Positions 7,630 through 14,320 of a DNA stretch of 14,320 nt are shown here, one piece after another. The notes beneath the pieces are model-generated. The model was not told the DNA's origin, ran no database searches, and saw only the letters and a list, made by a program, of their open reading frames with translations. Positions within the stretch are counted from its first letter, which is position 1. Every line of letters starts with the position of its first letter. This DNA is from Bacteroidetes bacterium UBA6491 (GTDB lineage: Bacteria; Bacteroidota; Bacteroidia; NS11-12g; UBA9320): the NCBI GenBank assembly GCA_002436505.1, contig DJML01000089.1, positions 1,301 through 15,620 on the forward strand, given 5' to 3'. Position numbers and translations under genes: made by a program.

Positions 7630-8588
7630 AGCTTCTTTCTGATCACTTTGTTTTTCAATTGCATTTCAACAAGATACACACCTGCCTTTTCTATGACAAA
7701 AGAAGCAGTTGTAGCCTGGAAGTTCAGGACCTCTTTTCCTGATGAAAGTTCGTATATGCGGAACGACTTTGCAGGTTTCTGTCCAAACCAAAACACTGGC
7801 TGGCCCATTAACACCGGATTTGGACCTAAGGAACCTGTTTCTATGACCGCATTTGAGGTCTTTGTGGTCAATTCACTTAATACACCGACAGCGTCAAGAT
7901 CAAATCCGCCAATATCAAAAGCAGTTGGCCAGGGATCGTTGATTATCCTTCCATTTATATCCCGTGCACCCATTTGTGGATCTATTGTTCCAACCACATC
8001 GATCAGTCTAATAAAGTGAATAGAATCAGTGTCAATGCCATTGCTGTCAGAAAGCTGTTCCAGGTCAAAAGGTGTGCCGTAAGGGGCCTGGTGTTTGCCT
8101 GCCAGATTAAAGTATTGTGAGGGGTCCATGGCTGCATTGTTCGTATATTGCTTCAAGGTATCTGCGATAGTTTGGGCAGGGAAGCGTACAAATTTAGAAC
8201 CATCAGTGCTTACCTCAACAAAGGCAAGCTCAAGAAAGTACCCGGAGAACCATGCAAAACCATTTTCAAAAACGACAAAATCAAAACCATCGATATTTTT
8301 AACCGGCTCTTTTAAGAATATAATAACTGAACCGCTGTCTCCAAGGCTCAAGGTATAGTTATCAGGTGAACCGTATATATTGCTCACATCTCCTCCGCTA
8401 ACATAACCGCTATCTTTCTTGCTTATATCACGCCACCCCCTTAAAACTACAGCTGAATCTGCCCACCTGGCAAGGCGTATATCCTGCCTATGAACTCCAA
8501 AAGACCCGGCCTCTCCCCCAGCAGGATCCCACTGACCCTTTACGCAAAGTGCCTGTAAAATAAACGCTAATACCGCCAGTAACCTCAT
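7611..8588 (-). CDS. Exported surface protein of the B12 operon with a T9SS-like C-terminal domain
   Basis: 325 residues. A signal peptide (residues 1-18, probable cut before Gln19) precedes an all-beta domain of about 230 residues containing GSPDNYTLSLGDSGSVII, then DFVVFENGF and AFVEVSTDGSKFVRFP. I associate this arrangement with uncharacterised Bacteroidota cell-surface proteins, some near cobalamin receptor genes; no enzymatic motif is visible. From about residue 250 (LGPNPVLMGQPVFW) to the end (VYLVEMQLKNKVIRKK...) it has the PNP start and beta pattern of a T9SS type A tail, though divergent and ending in VLEY. Its ATG shares an ATGA with the stop of the upstream gene, and its TAG stop lies inside the BtuG-like gene, so it is translated as part of the set. 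A B12- or corrinoid-binding role is a guess from context. Confidence 0.8.
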   Translation of the reverse strand: MRLLAVLAFILQALCVKGQWDPAGGEAGSFGVHRQDIRLARWADSAVVLRGWRDISKKDSGYVSGGDVSNIYGSPDNYTLSLGDSGSVIIFLKEPVKNIDGFDFVVFENGFAWFSGYFLELAFVEVSTDGSKFVRFPAQTIADTLKQYTNNAAMDPSQYFNLAGKHQAPYGTPFDLEQLSDSNGIDTDSIHFIRLIDVVGTIDPQMGARDINGRIINDPWPTAFDIGGFDLDAVGVLSELTTKTSNAVIETGSLGPNPVLMGQPVFWFGQKPAKSFRIYELSSGKEVLNFQATTASFVIEKAGVYLVEMQLKNKVIRKKLCVLEY

Positions 8589-10210
8589 TTCTTAATAAAC
8601 TTTCCTGTATAAATATTTTCGCTGTTTTGTATCCTAATAAAATATATGCCCGGAGATAAGCTTCTGACATCAATTGAAGGTGTCACCCCTTTCCCTTCCA
8701 TTTGTTGCAGGCCACTTAAATCAAATATATGCCACAGCGTTTGTTGATCAAATGGAACATCAACCTGTATTGATTCTGAACATGGGTTTGGATATACAGA
8801 GAGTGATCTTCTATTTGATTCACTGATGCTGCCATAGATCTTTCCATGATTATCCATTGCAAAATAGGCGGGAGTATTCATGCCAAATTCACCGGTATCA
8901 GAGGATTGCAACTCAAAGGTTATCCTAACGGTATGCTTGCCATACTGAAGGCATTCAAATTCCACATATTCCCAGTCATCAACGATATAATCTTTCGAAT
9001 TATCCTCAAACCTGTAATCCGCCAGATAGAATGTGTCAACCCCTTCAACTTCTCCCCGCTGGTTATATCCTCTAATGATCAATCTGAAATAATCAGGATC
9101 AGTACCGTTCTCACCTCCGAATTTCTTAGAGAAATTGCTGCCATTTTTAATCTGGTCATAGGTGTAAGTTGTGTTGGTGAAAGTAGCACCTGATGAGGCA
9201 GACGGGTATAATCCGGACGTATCGAGCGCATCATAAACCATGCTGTTGCCATATGAGATCATGTAATTATGAGACCCCCCCATTCCTTTTCCAGGTTTGG
9301 CGCTGTACTGGTTTACATAGGTCTTGTCCAATGTGTCGGTCACAGAAGAAACTGCCCAACCGGACCATGAGCCCCAGTCAGTATTATACGAATTAGGATA
9401 AAAGTAAGCGTTAAACTTATACCCTCCTCTCTGATCAGTCCCATTGTTGAATGAGTCGATGGGCAGGCTTGAATCCTCAAAATCATCTATATAGAAATAC
9501 CTTTCGGGAGATTTCCCCCATCCGAAATCCTCCAAACAGAAAAAATCCGGTGTGTTCATTCCAAATTCTCCGTTATCCGTAGAGGTTAGAAAAAATTGTA
9601 CAGAATCAACAACACCCAGTTCTTCCAATCTAAAGTACTCCCAGTTATTTAGAATATAATCCCGGCTATTGTCCGAATTTCTATAGTCAGCAAGATAAAA
9701 ATCTGTTGTATCAGTGATTTCACCGTTTCTATAACCTTTAGCCGTTAGTTTTAGATAATCAGGATCATCACCACTTTCTCCGCCAAATTTCTTCGCAAAC
9801 TGGTCTCCATGCAGCATAGAAAGCGCAGTATAGGTAGAGTTACAGACGTAAACCCCACTTATTGACGATGTACCATTCCAGTGAATCACAGGATCTCCTG
9901 TGCCAACCATGAAATTACCGGTTGCTCTTGCCGGCCCTCCTATCGCATAGGTACTGTATTGATTTAAATAACCTGGAGTAGTGCGGTCCTGTTTGTTCGA
10001 TAAAGAAAATCCGGACCAAACCGCCCATTGTGTATCGAATGAATTAATGAAGAAAGCATCACCGTCCCTGAATCCACCGGACAGATCAGCCCCATTATTA
10101 AATGTATCATATCCCAGGCTTAATTGATCAAAGGTGGAAACCGTCGGTAATTGAGCATTGGCAAATAGGACAAAACAAAAAGAGAACGTAAATACAGTTA
10201 GCTGTTTCAT
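8585..10210 (-). CDS. Tandem DUF4465-like surface protein with T9SS sorting domain (B12 operon)
   Basis: 541 residues. Signal peptide residues 1-19 (cut after ANA). Two homologous domains follow, about 22-235 and 238-455. Both carry SFNNG/TFNNG, W(A/G)xWSGxxxS, NQYS, F(A/S)KKFGGE(S/N)G, DPDY(L/F), FYLADYR, DNS(R/K)DYI, (N/D)(N/D)WEY and D(N/T)GEFGMNTP, the DUF4465 pattern. A T9SS type A sorting tail starts near residue 469 (SVYPNPCSESI) and ends GIYFIRIQNSENIYTGKFIKK. It is the second gene of the riboswitch-controlled operon: ATG at 10210 shares ATGA with the btuB stop, and its own TGA shares ATGA with the next start. DUF4465 proteins recur beside cobalamin receptors; surface B12-binding proteins called BtuH exist in Bacteroides, but I cannot confirm that they are this family. 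Binding of B12 is therefore inferred. Confidence 0.88.
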   Translation of the reverse strand: MKQLTVFTFSFCFVLFANAQLPTVSTFDQLSLGYDTFNNGADLSGGFRDGDAFFINSFDTQWAVWSGFSLSNKQDRTTPGYLNQYSTYAIGGPARATGNFMVGTGDPVIHWNGTSSISGVYVCNSTYTALSMLHGDQFAKKFGGESGDDPDYLKLTAKGYRNGEITDTTDFYLADYRNSDNSRDYILNNWEYFRLEELGVVDSVQFFLTSTDNGEFGMNTPDFFCLEDFGWGKSPERYFYIDDFEDSSLPIDSFNNGTDQRGGYKFNAYFYPNSYNTDWGSWSGWAVSSVTDTLDKTYVNQYSAKPGKGMGGSHNYMISYGNSMVYDALDTSGLYPSASSGATFTNTTYTYDQIKNGSNFSKKFGGENGTDPDYFRLIIRGYNQRGEVEGVDTFYLADYRFEDNSKDYIVDDWEYVEFECLQYGKHTVRITFELQSSDTGEFGMNTPAYFAMDNHGKIYGSISESNRRSLSVYPNPCSESIQVDVPFDQQTLWHIFDLSGLQQMEGKGVTPSIDVRSLSPGIYFIRIQNSENIYTGKFIKK

Positions 10211-12030
10211 TGATGCATTTTTTTAGAAATATGGTACTGAAAGTTAATATTAATAGCCCTCATAGGCATTGGCCTGAAGGGCAACATTTCGTAATATTCG
10301 TCAAACAGGTTTGAGATTCGAGCAGATGCCTTCCAGTTACTTTTACTAATGGATACGATGAGGTCTGTAAGGGTGTACATGTCCATCCATTCATCGTTCG
10401 TGGTTGTAGTAAAACGTTCTGAAATAACCGATTGGGTGATTCCCAGATACACCTGCTTCATATTTATGCCTATTCTCCCGCCTGCCTGATGAATCGGAAC
10501 AAAGATATTTTGAACTGAAGAGGCATTGATATCTCTTAAAGAGCGTATGTAGTTGTAGTTAAAGGACCATTCAACCCTGAACCGGTGAATTAGTCCCTTG
10601 ACCTGTACATTTGACCCATAATTTGCTGAAACAGCACCCTTTTCCTGGCTTACTGCAAACAGTCCGCTTTCATCCGGAAGCCACTGTATCCTATCATAAA
10701 TCCTTGCTCCGAAAATAGACACAGTTGTCTTAAAGTATTTATTTAAAACAACTGCTTTAATAGACATATTATCAGATTTTTCTATTCCAATATTTTGATT
10801 TCCTCCGGGGATCCAGTACAAATTGTTCAAGGTTGGGAACCGTATGCCTCTATCGTAGCTTACTGACGTTGATAATAGGGGCGTCCATCTGAATTTCACT
10901 TCAGATGAAGGGCTCAAATGTATATTATCAAAAGATCTGCCAACAACCTTAGCTCCTGCCGTCAATTTCAACCTGGATCTGTTATATATGGCAAATTGCC
11001 GCAATGTAATCAGCAGCAATGGGTCTATTTTACCGTATACTGTGGTGTATGCCCCATCCATTTGACCATCTATACCATAGACATATTTCCAATGATCCCT
11101 CAGTAAAATTTCTTGTTGTGCCGAGACATATCCACTGTTAACCATGTTCTCACTATTAACATGTGTTATTCCATCTGTGTAAAGAAGCTCTTCTTTTGAA
11201 AAACCAACACTTGTACTTACGGCGCCCAGGTGGTTTGTATCTAATCGATTGAGCACGACACGCAGGTGACGGTCTGACTGGTGTTTTTCAGAGACAGACT
11301 CCAACAGGGTTGGCGGCAGATCACGCTGAACATCCTGCACCCATACAGAAAGCTGATTTCTGCCGAATCTCAGGTCCTGGATCAATCCTAAACAATTCAC
11401 CTGAGCGTGTTCCAGCCTTTTCCTGTCAAGACTTTGCAGTCCGTATGGAAAGTAAGGGTAATTGTTTTGGGCCGCGGAATAAAATGTGCGTGTTCTTGAT
11501 GCTATTTTTCCATGAAAATACGTGAAATCGATCCCTGCATCAACTGATGCAAAACTGCCTGCTCCGACGAAAGGATTCAATTCCCATACCACGGAATCCA
11601 TGTGTGTCTGTGCAGACGTGGTCAAGTTTAGCTCCCCTCCGACCGGACTAGAAAATCTAGTGCTGGATGAGTTATCTTCAAAGGATGCATTATCGATGAA
11701 GAAGACAGGAATAAGCGCGAGATCAATTTGACCATTCATTGGATTATTCAACGGCATTCCATTCCATGTAATGCGGGTCTGCTCTGGCCCAAATCCTCTG
11801 TAATTCAATGTACTGAGGCCGAGGGCTGCATTGCTGCGCACATTCATGCCAAATTCTGTAAAAAGAAGATCGGAGATGGTCGAACCATTCAATGAAAACT
11901 GATGAATAGACTGCTGGTGGTATTCCTGTGCAGGACGAATGGTGCTTTCAGGAAGCACAACCACAGTATCCTGCGCCAAAGCAACCTGAAGCACAGAAAA
12001 AGACAAACAAATGACCAGACAATATCTCAT
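10207..12030 (-). CDS. btuB: TonB-dependent outer-membrane vitamin B12 receptor BtuB
   Basis: 607 residues, close to the 614 of E. coli BtuB and far shorter than SusC-type receptors; no carboxypeptidase-like N-terminal domain. Signal peptide cut after VALA (residue 19). The mature N-terminus has DTVVV (21-25), which reads as a TonB box like the DTLVV of E. coli BtuB. A plug domain (about 35-145) contains NVRSNAALGLSTLNYRGFG, then WNGMPLNNPMNGQIDL and GGELNLTT. The rest is the 22-strand barrel. I start at the ATG 12028-12030, which begins the signal peptide; a TTG two codons upstream (12036) is less likely. The gene follows a cobalamin riboswitch by 93 bases, which fixes the substrate class. 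The stop TGA overlaps the next ATG. Energy comes from TonB-ExbBD; no BtuCDF import genes are in the window. Confidence 0.93.
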   Translation of the reverse strand: MRYCLVICLSFSVLQVALAQDTVVVLPESTIRPAQEYHQQSIHQFSLNGSTISDLLFTEFGMNVRSNAALGLSTLNYRGFGPEQTRITWNGMPLNNPMNGQIDLALIPVFFIDNASFEDNSSSTRFSSPVGGELNLTTSAQTHMDSVVWELNPFVGAGSFASVDAGIDFTYFHGKIASRTRTFYSAAQNNYPYFPYGLQSLDRKRLEHAQVNCLGLIQDLRFGRNQLSVWVQDVQRDLPPTLLESVSEKHQSDRHLRVVLNRLDTNHLGAVSTSVGFSKEELLYTDGITHVNSENMVNSGYVSAQQEILLRDHWKYVYGIDGQMDGAYTTVYGKIDPLLLITLRQFAIYNRSRLKLTAGAKVVGRSFDNIHLSPSSEVKFRWTPLLSTSVSYDRGIRFPTLNNLYWIPGGNQNIGIEKSDNMSIKAVVLNKYFKTTVSIFGARIYDRIQWLPDESGLFAVSQEKGAVSANYGSNVQVKGLIHRFRVEWSFNYNYIRSLRDINASSVQNIFVPIHQAGGRIGINMKQVYLGITQSVISERFTTTTNDEWMDMYTLTDLIVSISKSNWKASARISNLFDEYYEMLPFRPMPMRAININFQYHISKKMHQ

Positions 12031-12122
12031 AAACAATATATCGTCCGGGATAAAATTGGGAAAGCACTAAAAATGATCCTAGTGAGTTCTCCGCTCTTCT
12101 TCCCGAAAGCATAAACTTCAAA
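12031..12122 (-). promoter_or_regulatory. btuB leader between riboswitch aptamer and start codon (expression platform)
   Basis: This 92-base segment links the aptamer to the btuB ATG. The CGGGAA at 12105-12100 can pair either with TTCCC (12062-12058) around an inner CACTA/TAGTG hairpin, or with TCCCG (12050-12046) close to the start codon. The two pairings exclude each other. No U-tract terminator is convincing, so control of translation initiation seems likelier. Structure assignment is by eye and tentative. Confidence 0.3.
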
Positions 12123-12284
12123 GAATCTGGCAGGTCTTCTGACTTACTCCTACCCATGTAGTCTTCCCATCATCATATGACAGTGACACAAGATGACATG
12201 AGCCCAAAGGAGCTTACAGCTGCGGGTACAGTTCCGGATCTACACCGGATTCCCTATTTATCTGTCGGTGACAGAACCAAATTC
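12123..12284 (-). promoter_or_regulatory. Cobalamin (AdoCbl-type) riboswitch controlling the btuB operon
   Basis: On the minus strand the conserved B12 box AAGTCAGAAGACCTGCC lies at 12145-12129. Upstream come GGGAATCCGGTG, ATCCGGAACTGTACCCGC and AGCTGTAA, and a GTCACTG element, in the order of cobalamin riboswitch aptamers. The closing stem P1 forms between GAATTTGG (12284-12277) and CCAGATTC (12130-12123), eight pairs with one G-U. The aptamer begins about five bases after the operon's -7 promoter element. Bound B12 should turn off the btuB operon. Confidence 0.95.
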
Positions 12285-12288
12285 AAAG

Positions 12289-12319
12289 CAAATTTAGCGG
12301 ATTACACCTTAAGTACAAA
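12289..12319 (-). promoter_or_regulatory. Promoter of the B12 uptake operon
   Basis: Minus strand TTTG (12319-12316), exactly 19 bases, then TAAATTTG (12296-12289): a full match to the Bacteroidota consensus TTTG-N19-TAnnTTTG. The expected transcription start, about 4-6 bases downstream, falls at the first base of riboswitch stem P1, which independently supports it. Confidence 0.8.
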
Positions 12320-12415
12320 GGAGGAATAGTTCAATAGTTATCTACCACACGTCAACACTAATAAACCAGTGATTTATATGATCTGCCGTGGAAAGCATCT
12401 ATAAAGAAAGCCTCC

Positions 12416-12446
12416 TTTGAGGTTATGGTTCAGGATGTTATCTTTG
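12416..12446 (+). promoter_or_regulatory. Promoter of efp
   Basis: TTTG (12416-12419), exactly 19 bases, then TATCTTTG (12439-12446), a full match to the Bacteroidota promoter consensus. The start codon at 12465 follows after only 18 bases, so the 5' leader is very short (about 12-15 nt). An AGGA directly abuts the ATG, too close for a standard Shine-Dalgarno site, as is common in this phylum. Confidence 0.8.
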
Positions 12447-12464
12447 TGAAAACATTTAAAAGGA

Positions 12465-13028
12465 ATGGCTACAACACAAGATCTATCAAGAGGGATATTC
12501 ATACGTCACAATGGTCGGCTTTGCAGGGTATTAGACTATCAGCACACAATGCCGGGTAAGGGAGGAGCATTTTACCAGGTTAAAATGAAGGATGCCGTAA
12601 CAGGAAAATCAATGGATCACAGGTTCCGATCCGGAGAAAGCATAGATGTGGTAAGGGTTGAAGAGAAGGAGATGCAATACCTGTACAAAGAGGGGCAGAA
12701 TCTTGTATTGATGGATACCGAAACGTATGAGCAACTATCGATCGCAGAATCTTTGATCGGAGATGCCATTAAGTTCATTAAGGAAGAAATGATGCTTTCC
12801 ATATATCTTGACGAGGGCAATGCGATAATGGCCGATGCTCCAAACCACGTGGTTCTTGAGATCACATATTCTGAACCGGGAGTAAAAGGAGACACAGCAA
12901 ACAATCCAACCAAAAAAGCCACATTGGAGACCGGTGCCGAGATACAGGTCCCATTATTTGTTCAGCAAGGCGAACGAATAAAAGTAGATACCCGTACAGG
13001 TTTATATGTTGAACGGGCTAAAGATTGA
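12465..13028 (+). CDS. efp: Translation elongation factor P
   Basis: 187 residues, full length. Binds the ribosome between P and E sites and relieves stalling at polyproline stretches. Three domains are clear: the KOW-like N-terminal domain with the modification loop MPGKGGAFYQVK, the central OB domain from about residue 66, and the C-terminal OB domain with the family signature region NHVVLEITYSEPGVKGDTA and KVDTRTGLYVERAK. The tip lysine is Lys32, equivalent to the lysylated Lys34 of E. coli EF-P. No modification enzyme is encoded in the window. It has its own promoter, divergent from the B12 operon, and ends 6 bases from the facing lipoprotein gene. Confidence 0.97.
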   Translation: MATTQDLSRGIFIRHNGRLCRVLDYQHTMPGKGGAFYQVKMKDAVTGKSMDHRFRSGESIDVVRVEEKEMQYLYKEGQNLVLMDTETYEQLSIAESLIGDAIKFIKEEMMLSIYLDEGNAIMADAPNHVVLEITYSEPGVKGDTANNPTKKATLETGAEIQVPLFVQQGERIKVDTRTGLYVERAKD

Positions 13029-13034
13029 TCTGAA

Positions 13035-13616
13035 CTAGATCATTCCCAGCAACCGCAGAATCAACAGAATAAGCAGTACAAGCAGAAGTAAGCTTACAAT
13101 TCTACCTCCAAAAATATCTGATAGGAGTGAAAGAATTAGCAGTATCAGAATTACCACTAAAATAATATAAAGCAGGCTGTGTACGTCATCCTTGAATTCC
13201 GGATTATCCATCGCGGTTTTAACCTCCTTCCGAAGTTTGTTAACCTGACGGACATTTGTCAACGTACCGACTGCACTTATTTTCTCAGCAGTACTTAATT
13301 TTTCTCCTGTAATAAACTCTTTATTGTTTCCAAGTTCCTCTGCATTTTCAACCTTATTTTTTGTCAAAGCTATGGAACCAGCCTCTTTTACAATATCAGG
13401 ATCTGAAATTTCATTAATACGCTGATCAGAAATCTCTGAACTTTCATTAGTGGAATTTGAATTGCTCAAATTTTTCACACCCTTTGCAGGTCCTGCCTTT
13501 TCAACAATCGCCCTGTTATCATGGTTTTTTTTCAACAAATGGCTGTACTGGTTGCTGCATGAGGACAAAACCATTAGTCCTGTAAGTGTGATAATAAGAG
13601 TTCTTAATCGATTCAT
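13035..13616 (-). CDS. Unrecognised lipoprotein-like protein with C-terminal membrane hairpin
   Basis: 193 residues, family not recognised. The N-terminus is a lipoprotein signal peptide with lipobox LSSC (Cys20), followed by SNQ, so there is no K-D/E surface-export signal. Residues 21 to about 145 are polar and low-complexity, rich in Asn, Ser, Glu and Lys, ending in a charged helical part (NVRQVNKLRKEVKTAM). Residues 148-166 and 171-191 are two very hydrophobic segments of nearly only Leu, Ile and Val, split by SDIFGGR. The plan (lipid anchor, spacer, membrane hairpin) resembles small Bacteroidota proteins annotated as YqaE/Pmp3- or DUF5670-like, but I see no firm match. Start ATG 13614-13616. 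It faces efp with a 6-bp gap and diverges from the ureohydrolase gene 74 bp away. Confidence 0.75.
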   Translation of the reverse strand: MNRLRTLIITLTGLMVLSSCSNQYSHLLKKNHDNRAIVEKAGPAKGVKNLSNSNSTNESSEISDQRINEISDPDIVKEAGSIALTKNKVENAEELGNNKEFITGEKLSTAEKISAVGTLTNVRQVNKLRKEVKTAMDNPEFKDDVHSLLYIILVVILILLILSLLSDIFGGRIVSLLLLVLLILLILRLLGMI

Positions 13617-13664
13617 GAAGGTTAATATTTAGGGGTAAATATAAAAACAAATGATCAACAAGTG

Positions 13665-13672
13665 TAAGTTTG
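13665..13672 (+). promoter_or_regulatory. Candidate -7 element of the ureohydrolase gene
   Basis: TAAGTTTG matches TAnnTTTG fully, 18 bases before the GTG start, the same distance as in efp. No TTTG is found 19-21 bases upstream, so only half of the promoter is supported. It argues for the GTG at 13691 over the TTG inside the element. Confidence 0.45.
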
Positions 13673-13690
13673 CCGAAAAAAAAATCAATT

Positions 13691-14320
13691 GTGAAAACAA
13701 GTATCACGGGCACAAATCATGTTGATTTTCTTGGCATACAAGAAGAACATTTCAGTTCATACGAACATTCAAAGGTGGTTATACAGTCTGCCCCTTACGA
13801 GCATACCTCATCCTATATTAGCGGTTCAGTGAACGGGCCGTCTGAGATCATCAATGCTTCTCATTTTGTTGAATACTACGACGAAGAACTTGGCATTGAA
13901 ACCTACCGTAATTGTGGCATAAGTACGCTCATGCCGATCAACTTCAGGGAGATGGTGGATGAGGATGCAATAAACCTTATTGCTCAGAACACTTCAAAGC
14001 ACATTAACAACAATAAATTCGTGGTTTCCATCGGTGCTGAGCATACGGTTACCTATGGTTTTTATAAGGCCTTTAACGCAGCATATAAAGACCTAAGTGT
14101 TCTTCAAATTGACGCTCATGCTGATCTGCGTTCATCCTATATGGGGAATAAATACTCCCATGCATCGGTAATGGCAAGAATCAATGAGTCAAAACCTGTC
14201 ATTTGCCAGGTTGGCATCAGAGCTCTTTGCAAAGAAGAGGCAGAACTGATCACCCAGTCGGATAATATTAATACCTGGTTTGCACATGATATTCGTTCAA
14301 CAACAGAATGGAACAGGCCT
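13691..14320 (+). CDS. speB: Agmatinase-type ureohydrolase (3' truncated by window)
   Basis: 210 codons are visible and open at the right edge; about 80-100 more are expected. Agmatinase hydrolyses agmatine to putrescine and urea using two Mn(II). Metal ligands are visible: His118 in IGAEHTVT (Glu replaces the usual Asp of GGDH, as in other GGEH agmatinases), then Asp141, His143 and Asp145 in DAHAD. SYMGNKYSHASVMARI with His157 follows, a typical agmatinase stretch. The remaining Asp pair lies outside the window. The start is GTG at 13691: the frame closes upstream at 13652 and contains no ATG, only a TTG at 13670 inside the candidate -7 element. Arginase or formimidoylglutamase are alternatives, but the DAHADLR/SHASVM wording favours agmatinase. 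Confidence 0.87.
   Translation, partial: MKTSITGTNHVDFLGIQEEHFSSYEHSKVVIQSAPYEHTSSYISGSVNGPSEIINASHFVEYYDEELGIETYRNCGISTLMPINFREMVDEDAINLIAQNTSKHINNNKFVVSIGAEHTVTYGFYKAFNAAYKDLSVLQIDAHADLRSSYMGNKYSHASVMARINESKPVICQVGIRALCKEEAELITQSDNINTWFAHDIRSTTEWNRP

Noticed and set aside
12031..12036. TTG two codons upstream of the btuB ATG as start
   Set aside because: The ATG at 12030 begins a normal signal peptide; the extra two residues add nothing.
11948..12157. Minus-strand open frame of 69 codons across the btuB leader
   Set aside because: It runs through the riboswitch B12 box and the btuB start in another frame; the RNA structure explains the sequence and the peptide resembles nothing.
13630..13660. 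TATATTTA on the minus strand as promoter of the lipoprotein gene
   Set aside because: The -7 match is imperfect and no TTTG lies 19-21 bases upstream; the region is too AT-rich to call.

Overview
The window looks like chromosomal DNA of a Bacteroidota (Cytophagales/Flavobacteriales-type) bacterium. Three proteins are exported (one kelch protein, two B12-operon proteins) and carry C-terminal domains of the type IX secretion system (T9SS) sort. Two intergenic regions carry perfect Bacteroidota promoters (TTTG, 19 bases, TAnnTTTG). Lipoprotein signals, a plug-type TonB receptor and the histidine kinase H-box (NHEMSTPL) fit the same phylum. I see no insertion sequence, prophage, CRISPR array, tRNA or rRNA.

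Layout. (1) 3-761 (+): the C-terminal part of a Sua5-type threonylcarbamoyl-AMP synthase, running tail to tail into (2) 758-2578 (-), a complete MsbA-like ABC exporter with a TTG start. (3) 2579-2917: a gene-free gap holding a probable exporter promoter and a strong terminator for (4) 2918-4174 (-), a secreted kelch-repeat protein with a T9SS sorting tail. (5) A 131-bp divergent control region with three CTTAAAT direct repeats exactly 11 bp apart. (6) 4306-5820 and 5807-6526 (+): an overlapping histidine kinase / OmpR-type response regulator pair. (7) 6607-12030 (-): a four-gene operon transcribed from a cobalamin riboswitch (12123-12284). The order is btuB (TonB receptor), a tandem DUF4465-like T9SS protein, a second T9SS-type surface protein, and a BtuG-like beta-propeller lipoprotein. 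Every junction overlaps (4, 4 and 19 bp). (8) 12465-13028 (+): elongation factor P with its own promoter. (9) 13035-13616 (-): an unrecognised lipoprotein-like membrane protein. (10) 13691 to the right edge (+): an agmatinase-type ureohydrolase, cut by the window end.

How it works together. The centrepiece is a vitamin B12 capture operon. When B12 is scarce the riboswitch should allow expression of the outer-membrane transporter BtuB together with three surface proteins. One has the K-D-E export signal of Bacteroidota surface lipoproteins. The other two appear to be delivered by T9SS instead of being lipoproteins. The two-component system next door probably controls its own promoter through the 11-bp repeats, and perhaps the divergent kelch gene. 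The remaining genes (tRNA modification, EF-P, agmatinase, lipid-type exporter) are housekeeping. All functional statements rest on motif recognition by eye; no search was run.
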